Shown: one piece after another, positions 8,721 to 23,436 of the stretch | Layout: every line of letters begins with the position of its first letter | How positions within the stretch are numbered: position 1 is the first letter of the stretch | DNA from: Massilia sp. CFBP 13721 | Lineage (GTDB): Bacteria > Pseudomonadota > Gammaproteobacteria > Burkholderiales > Burkholderiaceae_D | Direction of reading: 5' to 3' | Assembly (NCBI RefSeq): GCF_014842025.1 | Contig: NZ_JACYUY010000005.1 | Location: 186,001 to 250,000 of the forward strand | DNA: 64,000 nt | Translations under genes and position numbers: made by a program | The notes under the pieces: model-generated | What the model was told of the DNA's origin: nothing | What the model saw: the letters and a program-made list of their open reading frames with translations, nothing else | Databases searched by the model: none

Positions 8721-8743
8721 CGCGCGGTCTTTGCAACCGCGCG
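8721..8743 (-). terminator. hairpin after the kinase/CheR/CheB operon
   Basis: An 8-bp perfect stem, CGCGCGGT / ACCGCGCG, with a 7-base loop. On the minus strand it is followed by TTTCCC, so it is a weak intrinsic terminator, about 26 bases after the last gene of the operon. Confidence 0.5.
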
Positions 8744-8768
8744 CTAATTGAATGCGGGCTGGTTCGAC

Positions 8769-9989
8769 TCAGGCGGAGACCGGGGTGCAGGCCACCGCCA
8801 CGTCGCACGGCAGCGCCAGGCTGAAGGTCGAACCCTGCCCCGGCGTGCTCGTCACCGTCAATTCGCCGCCATGGGCCGTGGCCAGCTGGCGCGAAATGTA
8901 GAGGCCCAGGCCCAGGCCTTTCGGCTCGCCATTGCGCGCGCCGCGTTCGAACGGCTGGAAGATGCGTTCGACGTCTTCCGGCGAAATGCCCTTGCCCTGG
9001 TCGATGACGTCGATGCGGGCGCACTTGCCCTCCACCACGACGCGCACCTCGACATTGCAGCCGCCGCCGTAGCGCAGCGCATTGGTCAGCAGGTTGACCA
9101 CCACCTGCTCGATGCGGAACTCGTCCCAATAGCCGCTGACGGGCGCGTGCGGCGCCAGCGAAATGGCGCAGCCGCTGGCGGCAGCCTGCAGCGACAGGTC
9201 GCTCACTACGCGTTCGAGCATGCCGATCAGTTCGACCTGGGCCGGACGCACCGACAGCGTGCCGTTGCGCATGCGGGTGACGTCGAGCATGTCGTCGATC
9301 AGGCGGATCATGGCCTTGATCTGGCGCTCGTCGCGCTTGATCATCGCCCCCATCTGTTCGCCGGCAAAGGCTTGCAGATTGCCGCGCTTGAGGTGCAGGG
9401 TGCGCATCTGCGTCTCCAGGAACAGCGTGTTCAGCGGCGTACGCAGCTCGTGCGCGACCAGCGACATGAACTCGTCGCGCATGCGCAGGGACCGCTGGAG
9501 TTCGGCCTGGGTCGCGTTCAATTCCTGCAGCAGGACTTCCTGTTCGCGCCGGCTCTTTTCCAGCGCTTCCATCTGGCGCCGCGTCTCGCGCCGCTGCTGG
9601 TCGAGCGCGACGAACACGTTGACCTTGCCGCGCACCGCGTCCGGGTCGAGCGGCTTGTACAGGAAGTCGACCGCACCGGTCTCGTAGCCCTTGAAGGCGT
9701 AGTTCAGCTCGCGTCCGGCGGCCGAGACGAACACGATCGGGATGTGGCGGGTGCGCTCGGTGCCGCGCATCAGTTCGGCCAGTTCGAAGCCGTCCATGCC
9801 CGGCATCTGGACGTCGAGGATGGCCAGGGCGAACTCGTGCTCGAGCAGCAGCGCCAGCGCCTCGTCGCCCGAATGGGCGTGGAAGACCAGGCGCTGTTCG
9901 TCGCGGATCAGGGCGTCGAGGGCGCGCAGGTTGTCGGGAAGATCGTCGACGATGAGGAGTTTGCTTTTGCTTTGGTTTTGGACGTTCAT
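8769..9989 (-). CDS. receiver-histidine kinase (REC-HisKA-HATPase)
   Basis: About 406 residues. A receiver domain starts at KLLIVDDLPDNLRAL and has the phosphorylatable aspartate in LAILDVQMPGMDG and the lysine in FLYKPLD. A short coiled coil leads to the histidine motif VAHELRTPLN and an HATPase domain with NLLTNALRYGGG, DQGKGI and GLGLGLYI. No membrane segment, so a cytoplasmic relay kinase. The start ATG overlaps the cheB stop (ATGA). Last gene of a four-gene operon; it may receive phosphate from, or be modified with, the upstream hybrid kinase. Confidence 0.92.
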   Translation of the reverse strand: MNVQNQSKSKLLIVDDLPDNLRALDALIRDEQRLVFHAHSGDEALALLLEHEFALAILDVQMPGMDGFELAELMRGTERTRHIPIVFVSAAGRELNYAFKGYETGAVDFLYKPLDPDAVRGKVNVFVALDQQRRETRRQMEALEKSRREQEVLLQELNATQAELQRSLRMRDEFMSLVAHELRTPLNTLFLETQMRTLHLKRGNLQAFAGEQMGAMIKRDERQIKAMIRLIDDMLDVTRMRNGTLSVRPAQVELIGMLERVVSDLSLQAAASGCAISLAPHAPVSGYWDEFRIEQVVVNLLTNALRYGGGCNVEVRVVVEGKCARIDVIDQGKGISPEDVERIFQPFERGARNGEPKGLGLGLYISRQLATAHGGELTVTSTPGQGSTFSLALPCDVAVACTPVSA

Positions 9990-10621
9990 ATTCTTGTCTC
10001 CAGCTGGGGCAGCAGCGCGCGGATGGCGGCCAGCGGCAGGACCAGGTGCGGGGCGCATTTGCGGATCGCTCCGTCGGGCATGGCGCTCGCCTGCGCTTCG
10101 CGTGGGTCCTGCACCACCGTCAGGCCGCCGCGGCGCCGGATGCGTTGCATGCCGTTGGCGCCGTCGGTATTCGCGCCGGTCAGCAAAATGCCGGCCAACC
10201 CGTCGCCGTAGGCGTCGGCGGCCGATTCCATCAGCACGTCGATGGCCGGACGCGCATAGTGTACGGGCGGCTCGCAGCTGATGGAAAAAACACGGTCCTG
10301 TTCGATCGACAGGTGGTAGCCGGCGCCGGCGAAATATACGGTGCCGCCTTCCACCGGTGCCTTGTCGACCGCTTCGCGCACCGGCAGCGACAGGCGCGCG
10401 CCGAACAGCTCGGCCAGGCGGCTTTCGCGGTCGGCGGGCAGGTGCAGGATGCACACCGTGGCCGGTTTGAAGTCGGGCGGCAGCGCCGGCAACAGCTCGA
10501 CCAGCGCATCGACGCCGCCGGCCGAAGCGCCGATCACGATCGCCTCGATGCTACGGCCCGCCAGGGCAGCCTCGATCGACTGCATGTCAGACTGCACGCG
10601 CACCCCGGCCGCCGCGCTCAT
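9986..10621 (-). CDS. cheB: stand-alone CheB methylesterase domain
   Basis: Protein-glutamate methylesterase/deamidase domain without the N-terminal receiver of classical CheB; 211 residues. The catalytic triad is visible: Ser in IGASAGGVDAL, His in CILHLPADRES and Asp in LTGANTDGANG. Both ends overlap neighbours by ATGA, so it is translationally coupled to cheR and the REC-kinase. In such modules the substrate is not a flagellar chemoreceptor; the methyl-accepting partner here is unknown. Confidence 0.92.
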   Translation of the reverse strand: MSAAAGVRVQSDMQSIEAALAGRSIEAIVIGASAGGVDALVELLPALPPDFKPATVCILHLPADRESRLAELFGARLSLPVREAVDKAPVEGGTVYFAGAGYHLSIEQDRVFSISCEPPVHYARPAIDVLMESAADAYGDGLAGILLTGANTDGANGMQRIRRRGGLTVVQDPREAQASAMPDGAIRKCAPHLVLPLAAIRALLPQLETRI

Positions 10622-11448
10622 ACCCCCGCCTTGCGGAAGATGCGTTCGCGCCGGGCGACCGACTCGAAACGATCGGCATGGTTCGAAAAGTCGATGCTTT
10701 CCTTGCTGCCCAGCGCCAGGAAACCGCGGTGGCAGAGCGACTCGTGGAACAGGCCCAGCACCCGGTTCTGCAGGCGCCGGTTAAAGTAGATCATCACGTT
10801 GCGGCAGCTGATGAAATGGGTTTCCGAGAACACGCTGTCGGTGGCCAGGCTATGATCGGCGAAGGTCACGTTTTCGACCAGGTGGCGCTCGAACAGGGCG
10901 CCGCCGTAGGCCGCCGTGTAGTAATCGGAAAACGCACGCTTGCCGCCCGCCTTCTGGTAGTTCTCGGTGTAGAGGCGCATGCGGTCGAGCGGGAATACGC
11001 CACGCCGCGCCGCGTCCAGCGATTGCGGGTTGATGTCGGTCGCGTAGATCAGGCTGCGCTCGAGCAGGCCTTCCTCGTGCAGCAGGATCGCCAGCGACCA
11101 GACTTCCTCGCCGGTGCTGCAGCCGGCTACCCAGAATTTCAGCGACGGATAGGTGCGCAGGTGCGGCACCACCTGGGTGCGCAGCGCCTCGTGGTACTCA
11201 GGGTCGCGGAACATCTCGGTGACGGGAATGGTGAGGAATTGCAGCAGCCGCGCGAACGCTTCCGGCTGGTGCAACACTTTGGCCTGCAGCTCGGAGACGG
11301 TCGCGCATTCCATCTCGCGCAGGGCCACCAGCACGCGCCGCTTTTGCGACGCGCCCGTGTAGTCGCGGAAGTCGTAGTTGTACTTGAGGTAGACCGCCTC
11401 GACCAGCATGCGCAGCTCGATGTCGACGTCGTCGATCGGATGTTTCAT
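10618..11448 (-). CDS. cheR: CheR-type protein-glutamate methyltransferase
   Basis: S-adenosylmethionine-dependent methyltransferase of the CheR family, about 276 residues from MKHPIDDVD. Evidence: an N-terminal helical part (YLKYNYDFRDYTGASQKRR), then the SAM-binding motif FWVAGCSTGEEVWSLAI, TDINPQSLDAA, and FISCRNVMIYFNR. The upstream in-frame ATG at 11571 lies inside the kinase gene, so 11448 is used. It starts 7 bases after the hybrid kinase and overlaps cheB. Confidence 0.93.
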   Translation of the reverse strand: MKHPIDDVDIELRMLVEAVYLKYNYDFRDYTGASQKRRVLVALREMECATVSELQAKVLHQPEAFARLLQFLTIPVTEMFRDPEYHEALRTQVVPHLRTYPSLKFWVAGCSTGEEVWSLAILLHEEGLLERSLIYATDINPQSLDAARRGVFPLDRMRLYTENYQKAGGKRAFSDYYTAAYGGALFERHLVENVTFADHSLATDSVFSETHFISCRNVMIYFNRRLQNRVLGLFHESLCHRGFLALGSKESIDFSNHADRFESVARRERIFRKAGV

Positions 11449-11455
11449 AGGATGA

Positions 11456-14935
<3,480 letters not shown>

Positions 14936-14948
14936 GAATTGCGATAAT

Positions 14949-14969
14949 CTTAAGAAAAAAGTTCTTAAG
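14949..14969 (-). promoter_or_regulatory. perfect palindrome upstream of the hybrid kinase
   Basis: CTTAAGAA, five-base spacer, TTCTTAAG, ending 14 bases before the chosen ATG. It could be an operator for the kinase operon or a leader hairpin. No matching regulator identified. Confidence 0.45.
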
Positions 14970-15046
14970 TGTAACGCAATTGTCACCTTGCCGGGCGCTT
15001 CAACCGTGCGCTGCCCAGCCAGCGCAGCAGCGTCGCGACAACATAT

Positions 15047-17614
<2,568 letters not shown>

Positions 17615-17711
17615 TGCCTGCCCTGCCTTGTGCTATCGATGGAAGTATTAAATCGTGCTGGCGGAAAGTTGACGGTGCGTTGACACACGAAGAGGGCCCC
17701 ACACCGCATCC

Positions 17712-17800
17712 GGAGGTAGGGTGGTGGGCTCCACCGTGACGTGTGAACAGCGTCACCGCTGGTGTCGCCCACGCGTTCAACCAGCAGCAGAAACCTCGCG
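17712..17800. repeat. GTAGGGTGG palindrome family, single copy (locus C)
   Basis: Contains GGTAGGGTGGTGGGCTCCACC, then CGCCCACGCGTTCAACC and AGAAACCTCGCG, the latter pieces shared with the core of locus B. Unlike most copies it lies between divergent genes (uvrA2-type and marR-type), close to their promoters. Confidence 0.65.
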
Positions 17801-17811
17801 CTGCTTACAAC

Positions 17812-17847
17812 CAGACATATGCATCAAAAAAACATATAAGCACTTAT
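17812..17847 (+). promoter_or_regulatory. promoter with MarR-type operator
   Basis: CAGACA (17812-17817), 17 bases, TATAAG (17835-17840) form a plausible promoter. The perfect palindrome ATAAGCACTTAT (17836-17847) covers the -10 box and start point, as expected for an autorepressing MarR protein. Transcription would start at about 17847, so the ATG at 17870 is preferred over 17846. Confidence 0.5.
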
Positions 17848-17869
17848 GTATTCGCGTTATTATTTCTCC

Positions 17870-18355
17870 ATGAAACAAGGACTCGGAACCCAGTTGCGCC
17901 ACCTGATCGAATTGCTCGACGGCGCCGTCGCCGCCTCATATGAAGAGGAAGGCATCGACTACCGCCCGCGCTACACGCCGGTGATGCGCGCGCTCGCGAA
18001 CGGCGCGGCGCTGACGGTCGGCGACATCGCGGCAGCTGCGGGCATCACCCAGCCGGCGGCGACGCAGACGGTAGCGCTGATGCGCAAGCACGACCTGGTC
18101 GCCATCGCGCCCTCGCCTGCCGATGCACGCCAGAAGATCGTGCGCTTGTCGAAACGCGGCCAGGCCCTGCTGCCGCGCCTCCAGCGCTGCTGGAGCGCCA
18201 CTAGTGCCGCTGCCGCCAGCCTCGACGCGGATTTGCCGCACCCGCTCTCCGACACCCTGGCGCAAGCCATCGCCGCACTCGAACAACGTCCGTTCGGCGC
18301 ACGCATCCGCGCCGCCCGGGCTTCGCTTTTCCCTGACGACAAGGAGCAATCATGA
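17870..18355 (+). CDS. MarR-family transcriptional regulator
   Basis: Winged-helix regulator, about 161 residues. LTVGDIAAAAGITQPAATQTVALMRKHDLV is the helix-turn-helix and PSPADARQKIVRLSKRG the wing. The start at 17870 (MKQGLGTQL) is chosen because a probable operator overlaps the alternative ATG at 17846; neither start has a strong ribosome-binding site. It overlaps the downstream membrane protease gene by ATGA, so they are co-translated. Likely controls its own operon, perhaps in response to a small toxic ligand. Confidence 0.88.
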   Translation: MKQGLGTQLRHLIELLDGAVAASYEEEGIDYRPRYTPVMRALANGAALTVGDIAAAAGITQPAATQTVALMRKHDLVAIAPSPADARQKIVRLSKRGQALLPRLQRCWSATSAAAASLDADLPHPLSDTLAQAIAALEQRPFGARIRAARASLFPDDKEQS

Positions 18356-19191
18356 TGACCACATCGATGTCCACCCCCTCCCCGCGTTTCAGCGAGCGTC
18401 TGCTGGCGCGGCCCTCGGTGCGCGCCGTGCTGGCCCTGCTGTGCGTGCTGATCCCGTTTGCATTGGCCATGGTGCTGACGAACGCAGTCCCCAAGCAGTG
18501 GCGCGCCACCTGGCCGCTGCTGCTGGCAGCCGCCGGCGTGGTCGCGGGCTATGCGTTCTACGTGCGCAAGGTCGAACGGCGTGCGCTCACGGAATTATCG
18601 ACAGCGGGCGCGTGGCGCGAACTGGGCAGCGGGATCGGGATCGGCGCACTGCTGGCGGTGTCCTGCAGCGTCATCCTGCTGGCCAGCGGCGCCTGGTCGG
18701 TCACCGGACTGGCTGCGCCCGGCGTGATGCTCAAGCCGCTGCCGGAGCAAATCATGGTGGCCCTGTTCGAGGAAATCCTGTTTCGCGCGGTGATCTTCCG
18801 GCTGCTCGAGCAATCGTGGGGCATGAAGACCGCGCTGGTCGGGTCGACGCTGCTGTTCGTGCTGGCGCACATGCCGAACGACGGCTTCAGCCTGCTCGCC
18901 GCGACGATGACCGGCGTGGCCTCGCTGGTGTTCACCTTCGCCTGGCTCGTTACGCGGCGCCTGTGGCTGCCGGTCGGGCTGCACTTCGGGTGGAACTATC
19001 TGCTGGACGCAGGCATTGCCGTGCCGGTATCGGGCCATGCGGCGCGGGGCTGGGTGCAGGTCGCCGCGAGCGGGCCGGAGTGGCTGACTGGCGGGGCGTA
19101 TGGGATCGAGGCGTCGGTGGTGACGCTGGTGGCGTGGAGCGTTGTGGGGGTGGTGTTGGCCGTGGTTGCACGGCGGCGGAATGCGCGGTGA
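18352..19191 (+). CDS. CPBP-family intramembrane metalloprotease
   Basis: Membrane protein of the CAAX-processing/bacteriocin-immunity (Abi) family, 279 residues, with about seven hydrophobic segments. The three motif blocks are present: FEEILFRAVIFR (Glu-Glu and Arg), LLFVLAHMPND (His) and GLHFGWNYL (His, Asn). Overlaps the MarR gene. The substrate is unknown; relatives serve in bacteriocin self-immunity or peptide processing. Confidence 0.88.
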   Translation: MMTTSMSTPSPRFSERLLARPSVRAVLALLCVLIPFALAMVLTNAVPKQWRATWPLLLAAAGVVAGYAFYVRKVERRALTELSTAGAWRELGSGIGIGALLAVSCSVILLASGAWSVTGLAAPGVMLKPLPEQIMVALFEEILFRAVIFRLLEQSWGMKTALVGSTLLFVLAHMPNDGFSLLAATMTGVASLVFTFAWLVTRRLWLPVGLHFGWNYLLDAGIAVPVSGHAARGWVQVAASGPEWLTGGAYGIEASVVTLVAWSVVGVVLAVVARRRNAR

Positions 19192-19196
19192 GCCAG

Positions 19197-20495
19197 TTAC
19201 GCACGCATCCCCCGGCCCGGTGCGGCAACCAATCCCGCCACCGCCTTTACTACTTCCTCGAATCCATCATCCCCCGCGAAATTCCCGGCCACCGCGCGAC
19301 AGCGCGCCTGCAATCCCTCGTCATCGAACAGCGACGCCAGGCACGCTACCAGCCGCCGCGTGCTCAGGCGCGTGGCCGGTAGCGAGCGCCCCACCCCGAG
19401 CGCCTCGACCCGCGCGCCGTTATCGAACTGGTCGTGCGCCAGCGGCACCACCAGCTGCGCGGTGCCGGCATGCAGCGCTTCGGCGGTGGTGCCGATGCCG
19501 CCGTGGTGTACCAGCACTGCCACCTGCGGCAGCAAGGCGCGCAGCGGCACGTAGTCCTGCCACAGCACGTGGCGCGGCAGCTCGGCGGGCAGCTGGTCGC
19601 GGTGCGGCGTGAGGAAAATCGCACGTTCGCCCAGCAGGCGCACCGCCTCGAGCGCGTGCTGGAAGTAGGCCCGCGCCTGGCGGTTGCCGGTGCCGGGCGT
19701 GAACACGAGCGGTGGGCTACCCTGCGCCAGGAACTGCTGCAATTCGCCGGACAAGGCCGCGTGCGGGTCGGGGTCGAACAGGGGAAAGCTGCTGCGCACC
19801 AGCGGCTGCGGCCAGTCCGGCTGGGTCGGCGCGAACCAGGGCGGGAACAGGCCGATCGACAGGTCGGCGATCGAGACGATGGCGTCCAATAGCGAATCGA
19901 CCGGCGCCAGCCCGGCCGTGCGCCGTGCCGCGTTCACGCCAGGCAGCGCGACCGGGTCGACAAAGCGGCCGGCCAGGGTGCGCCACAGCCAGCGGCGCGC
20001 GCCGTGCGGCACCCAGCGCGGCACGCGCCAGGGTCCGAGCAGCAACGGGTCGTGCACGGTGGGCAGGTTCGACGGCGCCAGGTAGGCCGCGGCGATGGCC
20101 AGTCCGGGACGCGCGGCGCGGCACAGGGCCGCTTCCGGCAATGCCAGCGGATGCACCAACATGGTGCATTTTTCGTCGGGCGGCAGCGTGGCCATGAAGG
20201 CGGGAACCTCGGCCATGGCCGGCCGCGTCGCTTCCCAGACGATGCCGAAGCCGCGCGTCGGGTGCCACAGGTCGGGATGGTCAAGCACCGCCGGGTCGGC
20301 CGGCAGCCCGTGAAACGGCAGGCCGGCCGCATGCACGAAAGGTTCGTGCTGCACCGGGCCGAGAAAGCTGATCCGGTGCCCGGCCGCGTGCAAGGCCAGC
20401 GCCAGGCGCAGGAAGGGAAACAGGTCGCCGGCCGAGCCGATCGTGACCAGCACGACGTGAGGCAGTCGGGAACTGCCTTGCGTGCGCGTGTCCAT
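19197..20495 (-). CDS. GT1-family glycosyltransferase (UGT/MGT type)
   Basis: 432 residues, GT-B fold transferase. The N-terminus VLVTIGSAGDLFPFLRLALAL is the usual GT1 acceptor-domain start. The C-terminal nucleotide-sugar motif is VLVHHGGIGTTAEALHAGT followed by PLAHDQFDNGARVEALGVG. Relatives glycosylate small lipophilic acceptors such as macrolides, sterols or hydroxy fatty acids. It starts 25 bases after the SDR gene on the same strand and converges with the CPBP protease gene with only 5 bases between. Confidence 0.88.
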   Translation of the reverse strand: MDTRTQGSSRLPHVVLVTIGSAGDLFPFLRLALALHAAGHRISFLGPVQHEPFVHAAGLPFHGLPADPAVLDHPDLWHPTRGFGIVWEATRPAMAEVPAFMATLPPDEKCTMLVHPLALPEAALCRAARPGLAIAAAYLAPSNLPTVHDPLLLGPWRVPRWVPHGARRWLWRTLAGRFVDPVALPGVNAARRTAGLAPVDSLLDAIVSIADLSIGLFPPWFAPTQPDWPQPLVRSSFPLFDPDPHAALSGELQQFLAQGSPPLVFTPGTGNRQARAYFQHALEAVRLLGERAIFLTPHRDQLPAELPRHVLWQDYVPLRALLPQVAVLVHHGGIGTTAEALHAGTAQLVVPLAHDQFDNGARVEALGVGRSLPATRLSTRRLVACLASLFDDEGLQARCRAVAGNFAGDDGFEEVVKAVAGLVAAPGRGMRA

Positions 20496-20520
20496 GGCAG
20501 TCAGGCCGCGGCCGGCAACA

Positions 20521-21588
20521 TCAGGGAATCAGGCGTTCGGCGCGCAGGCGGTCGAACAGCTCGAAGAACGAGGCGTCGGTGGCCTGGTAGGCGGCAAAGC
20601 CGAGGCGGCGGCTGTTGGCCATGTCGGTCATGACTTCCAGCGGCCGACCCAGGTCGAGGTCGGTGTGCCAGGCCGAAGCCAGGCGGTCGAGCTCGGGTTC
20701 GGCCAGGTTGTGGCGCGTCGCGATCTCGCGCCACAGCGGGCCGTCGTTCGCCATCGCCGGTTCCAGGGCCTGGATCTCGCCGCTGTAGCCGGCGGCCTCG
20801 ACGCCGAAATAAGCCGCCAGTTTCGGCCACAGCCAGCTCCAGCGGAACACGTCGCCGTTGACGATATTAAAAGCTTCGTTCTTCGCCGCGTCGGTATCGG
20901 CGGCCCAGACCAGCTGCCTGGCCAGCATGCGTGCATCGGTGACGTCGGTCAGGCCGTTCCACTGCGCGGCCGAGCCGGGGAACTGGAATAGACGGCCGGT
21001 TTCCTTGCAGATGGTCGCGTACACGGCGAGCGTGGTACCCATGTTCATGGCATTGCCGACTGCCTGGCCGATGATCGAGTGCGGGCGGTGGATGCTCCAG
21101 GTGAAGCGGTCGCGCTCGGCCGCGGCATAGACTTCGTCTTCCTGCGCATAGTAAAAATTATCAAGCGGCAGGCGCGGCTGGCTTTCGCGCAGCGGCGTGT
21201 CGGGCAGCGTGCCCGAGCTGGCATAGGCTTCGAATGGGCCGAGGTAATGCTTCAAGCCGGTGACCAGCGCCACGTGGCGCACGCTCTTTTTTGGCGACAG
21301 GGCGTCGAGCAGGTTGCGCACCAGGGCGGCGTTGACGCGGATGTTTTCCTGCTCGGTATCCTGGCGCATCCAGGTGGTAATAAAAACGTGGGTCGGGGCG
21401 ACGTCCGCGAGTGCGGTGGACAGTGCGGCCGGGTCGAGCAGGTCGGCGGCGACGTGGCGGACCTGCGGCAAATCCTTTGGTGCGCGGCGCGACAGGCCGA
21501 CCACGTTCCAGCCGTTGGCCAGCAATTCACGTGCGACGTGGTTGCCGCCGATTCCCGTGATACCCACTACCAAAGCCGTTCGTTGCAT
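20521..21588 (-). CDS. SDR oxidoreductase, PRISE-like
   Basis: NAD(P)-dependent short-chain dehydrogenase of the extended type, 355 residues. The cofactor motif is VVGITGIGGNHVARELLANGW; further marks are VTGLKHYLGPFEAY, NFYYAQEDEVY (Tyr), and WSIHRPHSIIGQ. The pattern fits the progesterone 5-beta-reductase/iridoid synthase-like group, which reduces enone double bonds. AGGGGA precedes the ATG. Probably one operon with the following glycosyltransferase, so the two could act on one lipophilic substrate (inference). Confidence 0.85.
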   Translation of the reverse strand: MQRTALVVGITGIGGNHVARELLANGWNVVGLSRRAPKDLPQVRHVAADLLDPAALSTALADVAPTHVFITTWMRQDTEQENIRVNAALVRNLLDALSPKKSVRHVALVTGLKHYLGPFEAYASSGTLPDTPLRESQPRLPLDNFYYAQEDEVYAAAERDRFTWSIHRPHSIIGQAVGNAMNMGTTLAVYATICKETGRLFQFPGSAAQWNGLTDVTDARMLARQLVWAADTDAAKNEAFNIVNGDVFRWSWLWPKLAAYFGVEAAGYSGEIQALEPAMANDGPLWREIATRHNLAEPELDRLASAWHTDLDLGRPLEVMTDMANSRRLGFAAYQATDASFFELFDRLRAERLIP

Positions 21589-21663
21589 GTGATTCCCCTG
21601 CGTTTTCGATGGAACCCATTTTAACTGCGGGTCGCAAACGGGGTGCGCAGGGTTGAAAAACGG

Positions 21664-22056
21664 TCAATTGCGCGCGGGCCGGCGCGCGTAGCTGTGGGTG
21701 AGGATTTCCCAGCGGTGCTTATCGGGCGCGTCCCAATAGACGTTGCGTCCGCCGTGGGCGGTGCCGATGCCGTTGTCGTTCTGCCCGCGCACGTCGGCGC
21801 GCCAGCCGATGCCGGCCAGGCGCAGCCGCGCCAGGATGGCGTCGAACTCGGCATCGCCCACCCGGAAGCAGAAGTGCTCGACGGGGAAGGCTTCATCGGT
21901 GCTGATGAAGTCGAGCGTGAGCCCGGGGTTGACGTACACGGCCGAAAAGATGCCGAGCGCGGTTTCGTCCCAGGGCACGTCGAGCAAGGAGGCGAGCAGC
22001 CGCGCCGACGCCACCCGGTCGCGTGCTGAAACGATCACATGGTCGAGCTCGATCAT
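21664..22056 (-). CDS. VOC-family (glyoxalase-fold) protein
   Basis: 130 residues with the paired beta-alpha-beta-beta-beta units of the vicinal oxygen chelate fold: IELDHVIVSARD at the N-terminus, VEHFCFRVGDAEFDAIL in the middle and NVYWDAPDKHRWEILTHSY at the end. GGGGAGG lies before the ATG. Substrate not predictable. Downstream of the flavin-barrel gene on the same strand. Confidence 0.8.
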   Translation of the reverse strand: MIELDHVIVSARDRVASARLLASLLDVPWDETALGIFSAVYVNPGLTLDFISTDEAFPVEHFCFRVGDAEFDAILARLRLAGIGWRADVRGQNDNGIGTAHGGRNVYWDAPDKHRWEILTHSYARRPARN

Positions 22057-22078
22057 CCAGCCTCCCCATCGAATAGCG

Positions 22079-22615
22079 TTAAGGCGTCAGCATGCCCTCG
22101 ATCGAATCGTCGAGCGTCTTGCCGATGGCCGCGCCGATCAGCATCTTGGCGCCGGCCACCACCTGGCCATGCTTGTTGTCCCAGTAATAGCCTTCACGCG
22201 GTACGACCTGGATGACGGTGATGCGCGGGTCGTCCTCGCCTTCGGTGAACCAGGTTTTCAGGATCGGGTCCCACAATTCCTTGATCTTGGCGCGGTCGGT
22301 CGACACGGTGGCGATGCCGTCCAGTTCCAGAAAGCCGGCATGGGCGCTGCGCTGGAAAAACAGTTTGACGGCCGGGTCGTGCGCCAATTCGGCATTCGTG
22401 TGGCTGTCGCTGGCGCTCAGGAACCACAGGTGGCCGTTGTCGTCGGCTTGCTGCACGCTCATCGGACGCACGCCGCGGCTCTGCCCAGTGCCGCCCGTCG
22501 TGCAGAAAAAGCAGGTTTCAATTTCCTTGGCCATGTCGCGGATCAGCTCGCGCGCTTCGGCGCCGGCGAGGTCGCGGTGGTTTTGTTCTGGCTGGTTACG
22601 GTTGATCGAATCCAT
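22079..22615 (-). CDS. pyridoxamine 5'-phosphate oxidase-fold protein
   Basis: About 178 residues from MDSINRNQP; a longer upstream frame lacks a ribosome site. Split-barrel flavin-binding family of the general stress protein 26 type: CFFCTTGGTGQSRGVRPMSV, GHLWFLSASDSHTNAEL, VKLFFQRSAHAGFLELDGIATV and WFTEGEDDPRITVIQV. Members bind FMN, F420 or haem and are often stress-induced. Confidence 0.82.
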   Translation of the reverse strand: MDSINRNQPEQNHRDLAGAEARELIRDMAKEIETCFFCTTGGTGQSRGVRPMSVQQADDNGHLWFLSASDSHTNAELAHDPAVKLFFQRSAHAGFLELDGIATVSTDRAKIKELWDPILKTWFTEGEDDPRITVIQVVPREGYYWDNKHGQVVAGAKMLIGAAIGKTLDDSIEGMLTP

Positions 22616-22732
22616 GGTTGGCTTCCATTCAGGTTGGTAATGGCACCAGACTAAGCACGCAGCGCTCGCCGGTCTGTGGGCGGTTTCACCTTGATCCTGT
22701 TGAACGCGGGTCAAAGGCAGGTCAAGCAAGAA

Positions 22733-23137
22733 TCACCCCCCGCCCTCCGAACGCGTGCGCGGGTAGGCCGGCAAACCATCGCCGCTATGCATCCAGCTCA
22801 GCCGCTCGCCGGCAAAGGTATGGTCGCGCGGCGCTGCGGCTTCCGGGTCGTCGAGACTGGCGGTGGCGATGTCGATTTCGTCGGGCTGGCGGCCATCCTG
22901 GTAGCTCAGGGTGGTGCCGCAGGCGGCGCAAAAGCCACGCAGCACCTGCTCGCTCGATCGATAGGTGGCGGGATTGCCTTTGGTAAAACGCACCTGCTCC
23001 ATGCGTGCGCTGAACCAGGCCACCGCCGGCGCTCCGGCGCTGCGCCGGCAATCGCTGCAATGGCAGAGCGTACTATTGAAGGGTTCGCCGTCGACGACAT
23101 AGCGCACCGCGCCGCAAAAACAGCCACCTTGCAACAT
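22733..23137 (-). CDS. GFA-family zinc protein
   Basis: 134 residues from MLQGGCFCG, preceded by GGGAGG. Zinc cysteines appear as GCFCGAVRY, LCHCSDCRRSAG and GFCAACGTTLSY, the fold named after glutathione-dependent formaldehyde-activating enzyme. Most members have unknown substrates. A second, diverged GFA gene lies at 50.6 kb. Confidence 0.85.
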   Translation of the reverse strand: MLQGGCFCGAVRYVVDGEPFNSTLCHCSDCRRSAGAPAVAWFSARMEQVRFTKGNPATYRSSEQVLRGFCAACGTTLSYQDGRQPDEIDIATASLDDPEAAAPRDHTFAGERLSWMHSGDGLPAYPRTRSEGGG

Positions 23138-23252
23138 GCTTGCCTCCCGATGTCCGTGAATGGGACCAGCATAAGCCAGGCTGCGGCGGCGTTCAAGCGC
23201 AGCACGAATTAGGAATTGTCTGGTTGGGGCGCGGCCCGATGAGACGCAATAT

Positions 23253-23411
23253 GTAGGGTGGAGTCCTGACTCCACGCGGTACAACGCGTGAGGCGCCGAT
23301 ATTCAGGCAATATCGCGCGGCGCATGCATCTCAGGGCGTGGAGAAGACTCGATATGCCGGCCTTGCACCGCGTGGAGTCAGGAGCGGTGCGCCGCCCGCT
23401 CCACCCTACGT
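23253..23411. repeat. GTAGGGTGG palindrome family (locus D)
   Basis: Left end GTAGGGTGGAGTCCTGACTCC and right end CCGCTCCACCCTAC face outward. Inner pieces CCACGCGGT (left) and ACCGCGTGG (right) pair. Fills most of the 300-base gap between the GFA gene and the DUF1854 gene; nothing else was seen there. Confidence 0.7.
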
Positions 23412-23436
23412 GTATGCCAGTGCCGGCACAGGTGAT

